From the NCBI RefSeq assembly GCF_014640255.1, contig NZ_BMGP01000004.1, positions 62,001 through 126,000 of the forward strand: DNA of 64,000 nt, given 5' to 3'. Source of the DNA: Subtercola lobariae. GTDB lineage: Bacteria > Actinomycetota > Actinomycetes > Actinomycetales > Microbacteriaceae. Shown here piece after piece: positions 40,998 through 48,813 of the stretch; the first letter of the stretch is position 1; the number at the start of each line of letters is the position of its first letter. The notes under the pieces were generated by a model that was not told the DNA's origin, made no database searches, and saw only the letters and a program-made list of their open reading frames with translations. A program made the position numbers and the translations under genes.

Positions 40998-41753
40998 GTG
41001 TTGCCTTACGAAATCAACGGACTGCCACTGCACATCTTGCTGGTGCACGTGGTGGTCATCGTGGTGCCCGCCGGCGCCATCATGACCGGCCTCGGTTCGG
41101 TCTGGCCGGTGTTTCGCCGCAAACTCGGCATTCTGACGCCCATCGTGACGCTCATCGGGCTCGTCAGCGTTCCGCTCGCCACGAACGCGGGCGAATGGCT
41201 CGAGCAACGGGTCGGCTCGACGCCGCTGCTACTCAAACACGTCGCTCTCGGCGACACGATGCTGCCCTGGGCCATCGCGCAGTTCGTCGTGGCGACGGTG
41301 ATCTGGGGGTGGTATCGGTTCTTCGCCGCGGTGCGCAGCCTGCCTGAAGCGCCGCGCCGAAACGCCTCGATGCCGGTGGTGGCGGTCGGCGCAGGCAGCG
41401 GCAGCGCGGGCAGCGCGGGCAGCGCGGGCAGCGCGGGCAGCGCGGGCAGCGCGGGCAGCGCGGGCAGCGCGGGCAGCGCGGGCAGCGGCAGCATGGCCGC
41501 ATCCACCGTCGCCGATCCGTTCGCTCCGACAGCGGAGGCCCCGACCACAGCGTCGCGCACAGCAGACGCGGCCGCCGCTGCAGCGACGCCCGCGCTGCAC
41601 CGGGCTAGCGCCCGCCTGTCGTTGGTGGTGTCGATCGTGCTGATCGTCGTCGCACTCGGAGTCTCAGCCGGCACCGTCGTCAAGGTGGTGCAGATCGGCG
41701 AATCGGGTTCGCAGGCGGTCTGGTCGGGTTCGTTCAGCGATCAGCCGCAGTAG
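40998..41753 (+). CDS. DUF2231-like membrane protein with (GSA)9 tract
   Basis: 251 residues from GTG 40998. Begins YEINGLPLHILLVHVVVIVV, with predicted helices at about 10-30, 45-65, 85-105 and 210-235, in the manner of DUF2231 proteins found beside Rieske and c-type electron-transfer genes. Between helices 3 and 4 sits a loop with nine perfect Gly-Ser-Ala repeats (DNA repeat 41401-41481). The 3' end overlaps the convergent galE by 20 bases. Probably a membrane partner for the Rieske lipoprotein. Confidence 0.78.
   Translation: MLPYEINGLPLHILLVHVVVIVVPAGAIMTGLGSVWPVFRRKLGILTPIVTLIGLVSVPLATNAGEWLEQRVGSTPLLLKHVALGDTMLPWAIAQFVVATVIWGWYRFFAAVRSLPEAPRRNASMPVVAVGAGSGSAGSAGSAGSAGSAGSAGSAGSAGSAGSGSMAASTVADPFAPTAEAPTTASRTADAAAAAATPALHRASARLSLVVSIVLIVVALGVSAGTVVKVVQIGESGSQAVWSGSFSDQPQ
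41401..41481. repeat. 9-bp tandem repeat, nine perfect copies (GCAGCGCGG)
   Basis: Nine uninterrupted copies of GCAGCGCGG from 41401 to 41481, in frame in the DUF2231 gene, giving (Ser-Ala-Gly)n. Perfect identity indicates recent expansion. Because the unit is a multiple of three, length changes keep the frame. Confidence 0.97.
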
Positions 41754-42732
41754 CGGCGGGCACGGCAGCCGCGGCCGTGTGGCGCGCAGCCGCCCACCCT
41801 GAGGCGATCATGTCGTGCAGCGTGTGGGCGGGCATCCACCCCACGTCGCGCGCGGCAAGCTCACCCGATGCCACGATTCGGGCCGGGTCGCCGGGCCTCG
41901 CCGGCAACACCTCGGGGGTGAACGGGATGCCCGTGACCTCGGCCATCTCGGTCATGATCTCGCGCACCGAGACGCCCGACCCGCTGCCCAAGTTGTACGC
42001 CCGCTCGAGCGCGACGCCCGCGTCGAGTTTCTTCGCCGCCTCGACGTGCGCCGCCGCCACATCGGCCACGTGCACGTAGTCGCGCACGCAGGTTCCGTCG
42101 GGCGTGGGGTACTGGTCGCCGAAGATCTTCGGGGTAGCGCCTGACTCGAGCGCCCTGAAGACGAGCGGAAAGAGATTGTGCGGGCTGGTGTCGCTCACCT
42201 CGGGGGAGGCCGAGCCCACCACGTTGAAGTAGCGCAGGCTGGTGTGGCGAAGGCCCGTGGCGCGGGCCTGGTCGGCGATCATCCACTCGCCGATGAGCTT
42301 CGTCTCGCCGTAGGGCGACTCTGGCGCGGTCGCCGTGCTTTCGGTTACGAATTCGGCCGGAGTATTGCCGTACACGGCAGCGCTCGACGAGAACACGATC
42401 GACGGCACCTCGTTCGCGTGCATGGCATTCAGCAGGTTGACGGTCGCCGTGACGTTCTGCGTGTACGTGTGCATGGGGCGCTGAACTGACACGCCCGCGT
42501 ACTTGTAGCCGGCCAGGTGCACGACTCCGGTGACCGGATGCTCGGCAAAGACCCGGTCGACGAACGCCGCATCGACGAGCGAACCCTGCTCGAGCAGCGC
42601 ACCCTCGGGCACGAACGCGGCCACTCCGCTCGACAGGTCGTCGATGACAACCACGTCGATACCCGCCGCAAGAAACGCCCGCGCCACATGCGAGCCGATG
42701 TATCCGGCGCCGCCGGTCACTAACCACGTCAT
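41734..42732 (-). CDS. galE: UDP-glucose 4-epimerase
   Basis: 332 residues from ATG 42732. Extended SDR epimerase: MTWLVTGGAGYIGSHVARAF (NAD site), SSSAAVYGNTPAEF, catalytic ESPYGETKLIGEWMI (YxxxK) and DGTCVRDYVHVADVA. Interconverts UDP-galactose and UDP-glucose, the last step of the Leloir pathway. Fourth gene of the gal operon, but separated from galM by a decayed duplicate of its own 5' end (42729-42821). Confidence 0.95.
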   Translation of the reverse strand: MTWLVTGGAGYIGSHVARAFLAAGIDVVVIDDLSSGVAAFVPEGALLEQGSLVDAAFVDRVFAEHPVTGVVHLAGYKYAGVSVQRPMHTYTQNVTATVNLLNAMHANEVPSIVFSSSAAVYGNTPAEFVTESTATAPESPYGETKLIGEWMIADQARATGLRHTSLRYFNVVGSASPEVSDTSPHNLFPLVFRALESGATPKIFGDQYPTPDGTCVRDYVHVADVAAAHVEAAKKLDAGVALERAYNLGSGSGVSVREIMTEMAEVTGIPFTPEVLPARPGDPARIVASGELAARDVGWMPAHTLHDMIASGWAAARHTAAAAVPAATAADR

Positions 42733-42745
42733 GCGTTGTCTCCTT
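42703..42745. repeat. galE 5'-end block, copy 1 (functional)
   Basis: A 43-bp block that includes the galE ribosome site, ATG and first ten codons. It recurs with one mismatch at 42792-42834. Offset 89 bp. Confidence 0.93.
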
Positions 42746-42821
42746 CGAAGACCACTGCCGAGCTCTCAGCCGGATGCCGAACCAGCACAGCTCCGGCGCC
42801 GCCGGTCACTAACCACGTCAT
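42729..42821 (-). CDS. 30-residue leader ORF made from a duplicated galE start
   Basis: ATG 42821 to TGA 42729 encodes MTWLVTGGAG, identical to the first ten residues of GalE, then an unrelated tail AVLVRHPAESSAVVFEGDNA. It has the same GGAGA ribosome site as galE, overlaps the galM stop (ATGA) upstream, and its own stop overlaps the galE ATG (ATGA). So it may simply carry ribosomes from galM to galE. Most likely a by-product of an 89-bp tandem duplication; whether the peptide has a role is unknown. Confidence 0.6.
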   Translation of the reverse strand: MTWLVTGGAGAVLVRHPAESSAVVFEGDNA

Positions 42822-42834
42822 GCGTTTTCTCCTT
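42792..42834. repeat. galE 5'-end block, copy 2
   Basis: Second copy of the 43-bp block at 42703-42745, one mismatch (in the ribosome-site spacer). It forms the junction between galM and the leader ORF, and supplies the last codons of galM. Confidence 0.93.
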
Positions 42835-43864
42835 GCGGGTCGGGAGTCACGAAATCGATGCCCCATGAGCTCGCCCAGGTTTCGCCCGGGGCGATCCAAC
42901 GCAAGTCGACCCCCGAGTTCAGCGCGTCAGGCGGAGCCGTGGTCGGTTCGACCGCAACTGCCCAGCCGAGGCCCCCGCCGGTGGGAAAGATCTGCGTCGT
43001 GAAGACCTGCGCGTGCTTGTAGTTCGCGTCGCCCCACACCTCGATGCGACGGCCGTCGGGTGCTGCGATGCTGTGGCGGTAGGTTCCGTCTGCCGAGGCC
43101 TCGAGGTCGAAGTACGCAGTGTCGAGGTCGAGATCGCCGACCAGTGCGCCCTCATTGAGATCGAAACGGGTGCCCGCGACCGGTGCTGAGCCGACGGGGT
43201 TCAGCCGGTCATCCACGCTCACCCGAGTGGATGCCCGCAGGGTCACCGTCAACTCGTTCGTGGGCACGTCACCGACGCGAAAGTAGGGGTGCGAGCCCAC
43301 AGCGACGGGCGCCTGGCGCTCCCCGGTATTGGCGATGGAGTGCGTCACGAGCAGCACCCCGGCCGCGGTCGCGCGTGCCCCAGCGGCAGCACCAGCACCC
43401 CCGGCAGCACCATCAGCCAACGCGTACGTCGTGTCGACGGTCAGCGCGAACGGATACGCGTCGCTCGGCTCACTGCGAGCGCGCAACGTCACCGCCGAAG
43501 AGCTTTGTGCCACGACCTCGTGCGGCAGCGAGAACAGCAACCCGTGCAACGCATTGCCGCGTTCTGACTCGGTGAGCGGAAACTGCCGTTCGCGGCCGTC
43601 GTAACTCCACCGACCGTCGCGCACGCGATTCGGCCACGGAATCAGCACCCAGCCCGCACAGTATGTTGGGTATACGGTCTCGTCGAATCCTTCGATCAGC
43701 GGCACACCGTCGACCTCGAGCACCCTGAGCATCGCGCCCAGCTCGGTGACGACTGCGCGCACGGTGCGCCCGCCGCTCGCCTGCCGAAGCTCGAACTGCA
43801 GCCCGGTCGGCAACGCCAGCTCATCCCCAGCGATCTGAACCCCGGCATGGCTCGGCTCGCTCAT
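42818..43864 (-). CDS. galM: Aldose 1-epimerase (galactose mutarotase)
   Basis: 348 residues from ATG 43864, overlapping the galK stop (ATGA). Aldose-1-epimerase beta-sandwich: GFDETVYPTYCAGWVLIPWP, NRVRDGRWSYDGRERQFPL, NALHGLL (His), SHPYFRVGDV (second His) and EVWGDANYKHAQVFTTQIFP. Interconverts alpha and beta anomers of galactose ahead of galactokinase. An Ala/Gly insert of about 15 residues (AAGGAGAAAGARA) lies near residue 150. Its last codons are in the duplicated galE block. Confidence 0.9.
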   Translation of the reverse strand: MSEPSHAGVQIAGDELALPTGLQFELRQASGGRTVRAVVTELGAMLRVLEVDGVPLIEGFDETVYPTYCAGWVLIPWPNRVRDGRWSYDGRERQFPLTESERGNALHGLLFSLPHEVVAQSSSAVTLRARSEPSDAYPFALTVDTTYALADGAAGGAGAAAGARATAAGVLLVTHSIANTGERQAPVAVGSHPYFRVGDVPTNELTVTLRASTRVSVDDRLNPVGSAPVAGTRFDLNEGALVGDLDLDTAYFDLEASADGTYRHSIAAPDGRRIEVWGDANYKHAQVFTTQIFPTGGGLGWAVAVEPTTAPPDALNSGVDLRWIAPGETWASSWGIDFVTPDPQGENA

Positions 43865-45282
43865 CGCAGTTGGCCTTTCAGGGTTGCGCCGTCTGAGGGC
43901 TGAACGACAAAGAGGTCTGGCGCGCGGTACCCGTGCTGCGCGAATGCTTCGAGAATACCGGCCTCGAGCGCGGGCCGCAGAGCGCGCGGCACCAGGGCGA
44001 GCGCGGAGCCGCCGAAACCACCGCCGGTCATCCGTGCGCCGACGGCACCCAGCGACTGTGCCACTTCGACCGCGAGATCGAGTTGCGGCACCGAGATCTC
44101 GAAGTCGTCGCGCATCGACACATGCGAGGCATCGAGCAGCGCGCCGATGGCCTGCGGTCCGCTCGTTTCGAGCAGTCGCACCGTCGCTTCGACCCGATCG
44201 TTCTCGGTGACGATGTGCCGAGCCCGGCGAAACGTCTCGTCGTCGAGGGCAGCACGCATGCGCGGCAGATCAGCCGGGCTGAGTTCGCGCAACGAGTCGA
44301 CCTGCATCACCTCTGCAGCTCGCTCGCAGGATGCCCGGCGAGCCGCATAGCCGCCGGTGGCGTGATCGTGGCTCACCTTCGTGTCGATCACGAGAATCTC
44401 GTACTCGTGGGCGGCGAGGCCGAGCGCCACCGTTTCGGTCTGCATGCTGCGGCAGTCGAGAAAGACGGCAGCGTCGAGGCGACCGAGCATCGACGCCGAC
44501 TGATCCATGATGCCCGTTGGCGCCCCGACCACTTGGTTCTCGGCAATCTGACCGACCCGCGCCAGCGCCTTCGGCGTGTTGCCCAGCTCCCAGAATTCGT
44601 TCAGCGCCACGGCCGTTGCGCACTCGATGGCAGCCGACGACGAGAGCCCGGCGCCGATGGGCACGTCAGAGTGGATGTGCAGGCTGAACCCGCGCGCCCC
44701 GGCACTGCCCGACTCGCCACCGGCCGGGTGGGAGCCGGCAGGGTGGGCAGCGGCAGCGTCGATACCGGCCACGCCGACCTCGCCCACCCCGGCAACGCCC
44801 GACTCCCCCGCCGGTGCCTCCTGGGCGAGCAAGGCCCATGCCACGCCCAGCGGATACGCCGACCAGCCCTCGAGCAGCTCGGGCGACAGCTTCTCCAGCG
44901 GTACTTCGACCACCTCGTCGGTGAAGGTCGACGACACCCGCGCGAGTCCATCGTCGCGCGAACCCAGCGCGACGTACGCACGCCTGTCGATGGCGAACGG
45001 CAGAACGAAACCCTTGTTGTAGTCGGTGTGCTCGCCGATCAGGTTCACCCGGCCGGGCGCCGACCAGACACCGAGCGGAGCACTGCCGTGCCGCCTGGCG
45101 AACTCGGCACTCAGCTCGGTCGCGAGCGCGTCATCGACAGCGCCGGTCGCCTCGTGCGGTTCGAGTGCCTCACCAGCCACGCCCACCTCAGCCACGCCCA
45201 CCTCAGCCACGCCCACCTCGGCCGCACCCACCTCACCAGCCATACCTACCGCGCCCGCCACGCCCGCATTCTCGCCGCTCAC
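43861..45282 (-). CDS. galK: Galactokinase with repeat-extended N-terminus
   Basis: 473 residues from ATG 45282, overlapping the galT stop (ATGA). GHMP kinase motifs: GRVNLIGEHTDYNKGFVLPF (substrate), IGAGLSSSAAIECATAVALN (ATP) and GARMTGGGFGGSALALV. Phosphorylates alpha-galactose at C1. The conserved part only begins near residue 58; before it is a repeat (GVAEV units) encoded by four 15-bp repeats at 45176-45235. A second low-complexity insert, about residues 152-195, interrupts the fold just before HSDVPIGAG. Typical GalK is about 380-400 residues. Both additions look like expansion in surface loops. Confidence 0.92.
   Translation of the reverse strand: MSGENAGVAGAVGMAGEVGAAEVGVAEVGVAEVGVAGEALEPHEATGAVDDALATELSAEFARRHGSAPLGVWSAPGRVNLIGEHTDYNKGFVLPFAIDRRAYVALGSRDDGLARVSSTFTDEVVEVPLEKLSPELLEGWSAYPLGVAWALLAQEAPAGESGVAGVGEVGVAGIDAAAAHPAGSHPAGGESGSAGARGFSLHIHSDVPIGAGLSSSAAIECATAVALNEFWELGNTPKALARVGQIAENQVVGAPTGIMDQSASMLGRLDAAVFLDCRSMQTETVALGLAAHEYEILVIDTKVSHDHATGGYAARRASCERAAEVMQVDSLRELSPADLPRMRAALDDETFRRARHIVTENDRVEATVRLLETSGPQAIGALLDASHVSMRDDFEISVPQLDLAVEVAQSLGAVGARMTGGGFGGSALALVPRALRPALEAGILEAFAQHGYRAPDLFVVQPSDGATLKGQLR
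45176..45235. repeat. 15-bp tandem repeat, four units, in galK
   Basis: Units of GCCACGCCCACCTCA at 45176, 45191, 45206 and 45221; the first two are identical, the third has one change, the fourth two. On the coding strand they give a five-residue Val/Ala/Glu/Gly repeat in the N-terminal extension of GalK. Confidence 0.95.
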
Positions 45283-46451
45283 AGAGCGCCCAGACCGTCG
45301 GTGAGTTTCGCCAGACTCTCGCGCAGATTGTGCGCCGTCGTCTCGGGCGGCACATCGCCGATGAACGCCCCCATGGCCGACTCCGAGCCGGCCAAGAACT
45401 TCAGCCGATCGGCGGCGCGGCGCGGCGACGTGATCTGCAGCATCAGCCGAATCTCATCTCGGTGCGAATTCACGGGCGCCTGATGCCAACCCGCAATGTA
45501 GGGCGTCGGAGTCTCGTACAGACCGTCGATGGCGCGCAACACCCGCGGGTAGAGCACCGCGAGTTCGTCACGCTCGGCACTCGTCGTGCCTGCGAGGTCG
45601 GCGACCTGCCGATGCGGCAGCAGATGAACCTCGATGGGCCAGCGTGCCGCGAACGGGACGAAGGCACTCCAGTGCTCGCCCTGCACGATCATCCGTTCAC
45701 CCTGCTGCTCGAAAGCCAGAATATCGGCGAACAGAGTCGGCCCGTACGCCTCGATCGACGCGATGAGCCGCTCGGTGCGCGGCGAGACGAACGGGTAGCT
45801 GTAGATCTGACCGTGCGGGTGATGAAGCGTCACCCCCACCTGCTCACCTCTGTTCTCGAACGGAAACACCTGCTCGATGCCCGGCAGCGCAGAAAGCACC
45901 GCCGTGCGATCGGCCCACGCTTCGATCACCGTGCGCGCCCGCGAGGTGCCGAGCGAGCCGAACGAACCCTCGCGTTCGGGGCTGAAGCACACCACTTCAC
46001 ACCGGCCGATGGATGCCCGTGCCCGCCCCAAGCCCACGCCATCGTCAACTCCCACCGACGCTCGGCCGTCGCCGGCCAGCTCAGGCCCGAACGACGGCGA
46101 CCGGTTCTCGAACACCGCCACGTCGTACACACTCGGCACTTCAGAGGGGTTGTCGGGCGCCTGCGGGGCCAGCGGGTCGAGGTTCGCCGGCGGCAGAAAC
46201 ACCCGGTTGTTGCGGGCGGCCGCGATCGAAATCCATTCGCCGGTCAGCGCGTCTTGCCGCATGACAGCCGTGACCGGCCGCGGGTCGAGAAGCCGTTCGT
46301 CGGGGAGGCGCGACGGCGCCAGGGTGGTATCGGTGTCGTCGTAATAGATCAACTGCCGCCCGTCGGCGAGCACATGTTCGCGTTTGACGATGGGCTTGCC
46401 GCCCACCTCAGAGAGTGCGATGCCGGCGGGCGTTGCCTGCTCGAGTGTCAT
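45279..46451 (-). CDS. galT: Galactose-1-phosphate uridylyltransferase
   Basis: 390 residues from ATG 46451; an upstream in-frame start would lie in the promoter. HIT-like GalT: EWISIAAARNNRVFLPP, VAVFENRSPSFGPELAGDG, catalytic LHHPHGQIYSYPFV (HPH with the uridylylated His), and RWPIEVHLLPHRQVADLAG. Transfers UMP from UDP-glucose to galactose 1-phosphate. First gene of galT-galK-galM-galE, divergent from the DeoR-type gene at 46489. Confidence 0.95.
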   Translation of the reverse strand: MTLEQATPAGIALSEVGGKPIVKREHVLADGRQLIYYDDTDTTLAPSRLPDERLLDPRPVTAVMRQDALTGEWISIAAARNNRVFLPPANLDPLAPQAPDNPSEVPSVYDVAVFENRSPSFGPELAGDGRASVGVDDGVGLGRARASIGRCEVVCFSPEREGSFGSLGTSRARTVIEAWADRTAVLSALPGIEQVFPFENRGEQVGVTLHHPHGQIYSYPFVSPRTERLIASIEAYGPTLFADILAFEQQGERMIVQGEHWSAFVPFAARWPIEVHLLPHRQVADLAGTTSAERDELAVLYPRVLRAIDGLYETPTPYIAGWHQAPVNSHRDEIRLMLQITSPRRAADRLKFLAGSESAMGAFIGDVPPETTAHNLRESLAKLTDGLGAL

Positions 46452-46488
46452 GTAGCGGTTCTTTCGTTTACACAAATATAATCACAGG
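46452..46488. promoter_or_regulatory. Shared gal/DeoR promoter region
   Basis: Only 37 bases separate galT and the DeoR gene. On the plus strand TATAAT at 46477-46482 is a consensus -10, and transcription would begin about at the GTG 46489, implying a leaderless message. On the minus strand TGTGATTATATTTGTGTAAA has two TGTG steps 12 bases apart and a TATATT that may be the galT -10. The two promoters overlap, so binding by the DeoR protein would shut both. Confidence 0.6.
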
Positions 46489-47337
46489 GTGGTTACGCAA
46501 TCAAAAGTATCGCATTCTGCCGTCGTTCGGCGCGAGCGCATGCTGCAAGTGATCGACCAGCTCGGTTTTGCGCGCGTGGCCGATCTCAGCGAAACCTTCG
46601 GCGTCTCTGACGTCACGGTTCGAGCCGACCTCGATCTTCTCGACCAACAGCAGGCGATTCAGCGGGTTCACGGCGGTGCCGTGGTTCGTCATCGCGCCCT
46701 CGAACGCGAGCCCTCGTTCGAGCAGGCGCTCGAAGCGTCGGCCGCCGAGAAACATGCCATCGGCACTCTCGCCGCCGGGCTGGTACGTTCGGGCCAGAGC
46801 ATTCTGCTCGACGTGGGGTCAACCGCACTTGCGGTTGCGAAAGCGTTCGTCGCACGAAGTGACCTCAGCGACGTGGTGATCATCACGAACGGGCTCAGCA
46901 TTGCGCTGGCGCTCGAGCCGGGCATCCCGCGCTTCACTGTCATCGTCACGGGCGGCACGTTGCGCCCCCTGCAGCACTCGCTGGTCGAACCGCTCGCGTC
47001 GTCGATGCTGCGCGGGCTGCACGCCGACCTAGCATTCATCGGCTGCAACGGCGTCGACGCCGAACGCGGCGTCACCAACGTGAACCTGCCAGAAGCCCAC
47101 CTCAAACAGCTGATGCTCGACTCGGCGAACCGCGCCGTTCTCATTGCCGACGGCAGCAAACTCGGCCAGGTGCACCTCGGACTCGTCGGTGGTCTCGACC
47201 GGTTCGACGCGCTGCTCACCGGCGAGGTCTCCGGGGCTCCGGATGCCCGGGGCGCCGCCACAGCGCAGGCCGCGCTAGCCCAGGCGGGCCTTCGCGTCAT
47301 CACGTCAGAACGCGAAGCCGCGGCCTTCGCAGGCTAG
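46489..47337 (+). CDS. DeoR/GlpR family regulator, likely galactose-responsive
   Basis: 282 residues from GTG 46489. N-terminal DeoR winged helix: RRERMLQVIDQLGFARVADL, SETFGVSDVTVRADLDLLDQ and QQAIQRVHGGAVV. C-terminal phosphosugar-sensing domain: SILLDVGSTALAVAKAF, VVIITNGLSIALALE, LAFIGCNGVDAERGVTNVN and SKLGQVHLGLVG. DeoR regulators are released by a sugar phosphate, for example a galactose or tagatose derivative. It is flanked by the gal operon and a sugar importer, so it probably controls both. No ribosome site precedes the start, which fits leaderless translation. Confidence 0.9.
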   Translation: MVTQSKVSHSAVVRRERMLQVIDQLGFARVADLSETFGVSDVTVRADLDLLDQQQAIQRVHGGAVVRHRALEREPSFEQALEASAAEKHAIGTLAAGLVRSGQSILLDVGSTALAVAKAFVARSDLSDVVIITNGLSIALALEPGIPRFTVIVTGGTLRPLQHSLVEPLASSMLRGLHADLAFIGCNGVDAERGVTNVNLPEAHLKQLMLDSANRAVLIADGSKLGQVHLGLVGGLDRFDALLTGEVSGAPDARGAATAQAALAQAGLRVITSEREAAAFAG

Positions 47338-47622
47338 CTCGTTCTGCTGCACCACCTCTGATTCGCCGAGCGATTCGCTCTGCGATTCGCCGCGCCGAGA
47401 CGCGCTCGGCCGCACCTTATCCATGCCTCAGCCGCCCTCACGCCCCGTTCAGCGTTCTTTAAACATCAATAGTGTTGTAACCGTTGACATCTTTGATGAG
47501 AGTTGGTTTGATTCATTCAGATTCGACGGAGAATCGGGTTTGAGACCCGCCGCTCGCGACGGGATGCATTCCGTCGTCGCGACGGAACAGCGTCCGTCAC
47601 TATTTGTCAGGAGAGTGGAGCA
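47338..47622. other. Upstream region of the sugar ABC importer
   Basis: No gene in these 285 bases. It holds a promoter with a consensus TTGACA (47484-47489) and operator-like inverted repeats, listed separately, then a 110-base leader up to the binding-protein start with no strong secondary structure that I can see except AGGAGAGTGGAGC as ribosome site. Confidence 0.6.
47462..47512 (+). promoter_or_regulatory. Promoter and operator candidates of the sugar ABC importer
   Basis: TTGACA at 47484-47489, 17 bases, then TTTGAT at 47507-47512 form a plausible sigma-70 promoter. AACA-N7-TGTT at 47462-47476 and CATC-TTT-GATG at 47488-47498 are small inverted repeats flanking and overlapping the -35, suitable for repressor binding. 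The DNA here is much more AT-rich than average. Confidence 0.55.
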
Positions 47623-48813
47623 GTGCTCGTACACAGCTATAAGTCGGGGCGTGGCCGTCTGGCCCGATCGGCGCACGGTATCTCGAAGCGCGGCGCGCGC
47701 GGAATAGCCGCAGTAATTCTTTCGGCGGTGGTGGTCGTCTCGGCCGCCGCCTGTAGTTCGGGCACACCGGCGAGCGCGAGCTCGTCAGGAGCATCCGCAG
47801 CGAACGTCGACGCTGCTAAGGCAGCGATCGCACCCTTCAGTGGCGCACCGACCACCTTTCCGGTGACCGACCCGCTACCCACCGTTCCCTTCCCCTCGGG
47901 CAAGACCTTCGTGTTCTTGCAGTGCTCCACCCCGGTCTGCGCACAAGTGGCCAAAGCCTTCACCGCAGCAGTCACTGCTCTCGGCGCCACGCCTACCATC
48001 GTGAGCGCGGGCGCGACGGCCCAAACTGCTCAGGCAGCGGCCTCGAGCGTCATCGCGCTGAAGCCCGACGCCGTGATCATCAGCGGCAACGATCCTGCCC
48101 TCTACGGTGGTGCGCTGCAGACGCTCTCTGCTGCGGGCACCAAGGTGGTCTCGATTCAGGTCAACAAAGACGTCTCGCAGTACGGCATCACGTTCAACTA
48201 CCTCGGTACTGACCTCAGCGCGCAGAACGGTAAGGTTCTAGCCGACTGGGTGATCGCGAACAAGGGCGCTGACGCCAACGTGGTGCTCTACACGCTGCCC
48301 GTTCTCGACCTCTCCGCTCACGTTCAGCAGGCGTTCACCGACGAGATGACCGCGAACTGCCCGTCGTGCACCGTGCGTTCGGTACCCATCGACGTTGCGA
48401 CTATCGGAACGACCGCACCGCGAACCATCGTCACCGATCTGCAGGCGAACCCAGACACCAACACCGCGGTCTTCGTGAGTTACCAGACGGCCACCGGCCT
48501 GCCGGCGGCTCTGACAGCGGCTGGGCTCTCGCCCACGACGGTCGGGTTCGCGCCGACCGCCGGCAACCTGCAAGACATCAAAGACGGAAAGCTGACGGCG
48601 GGCCTCGCCATCGACTTCCCCGTCTCGATCTGGACTGCCGTTGACGCAGCAGCTCGACTGGTCGAAGGTGGCCAGCCGGTCGCCGGCGAAACGTCTGGTG
48701 AGGTTCCCGAGCAGATTCTGGAGCAGAAAGACATCACGTTCGATCCGACTCAGGGCTGGTCAGGGTACCCCGACTACGCCTCGAAGTTCACCACGCTATG
48801 GCAAGGCAAGTAG
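47623..48813 (+). CDS. Sugar-binding lipoprotein of ribose/galactose-type ABC importer
   Basis: 396 residues from GTG 47623. Signal GIAAVILSAVVVVSAAAC has a Cys lipobox; the lipoprotein then has an Ala/Ser linker. The rest is a periplasmic-binding-protein fold of the LacI/RbsB type: FVFLQCSTPVCAQVAKAFTA, SSVIALKPDAVIISGNDPAL, LDLSAHVQQAFTDEMTANC and AIDFPVSIWTAVDAAARLVE. It captures a sugar outside the membrane for the ATPase (48798) and permease (50370), and overlaps the ATPase by 16 bases. Neighbours suggest galactose, but that is inference. Confidence 0.88.
   Translation: MLVHSYKSGRGRLARSAHGISKRGARGIAAVILSAVVVVSAAACSSGTPASASSSGASAANVDAAKAAIAPFSGAPTTFPVTDPLPTVPFPSGKTFVFLQCSTPVCAQVAKAFTAAVTALGATPTIVSAGATAQTAQAAASSVIALKPDAVIISGNDPALYGGALQTLSAAGTKVVSIQVNKDVSQYGITFNYLGTDLSAQNGKVLADWVIANKGADANVVLYTLPVLDLSAHVQQAFTDEMTANCPSCTVRSVPIDVATIGTTAPRTIVTDLQANPDTNTAVFVSYQTATGLPAALTAAGLSPTTVGFAPTAGNLQDIKDGKLTAGLAIDFPVSIWTAVDAAARLVEGGQPVAGETSGEVPEQILEQKDITFDPTQGWSGYPDYASKFTTLWQGK

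Noticed and set aside
41233-41600. Minus-strand frames full of Arg/Ala or Cys/Pro repeats opposite the DUF2231 gene
   Set aside because: They only mirror the (GSA)9 DNA repeat; no ribosome site, and the plus-strand gene has membrane helices and a family match.
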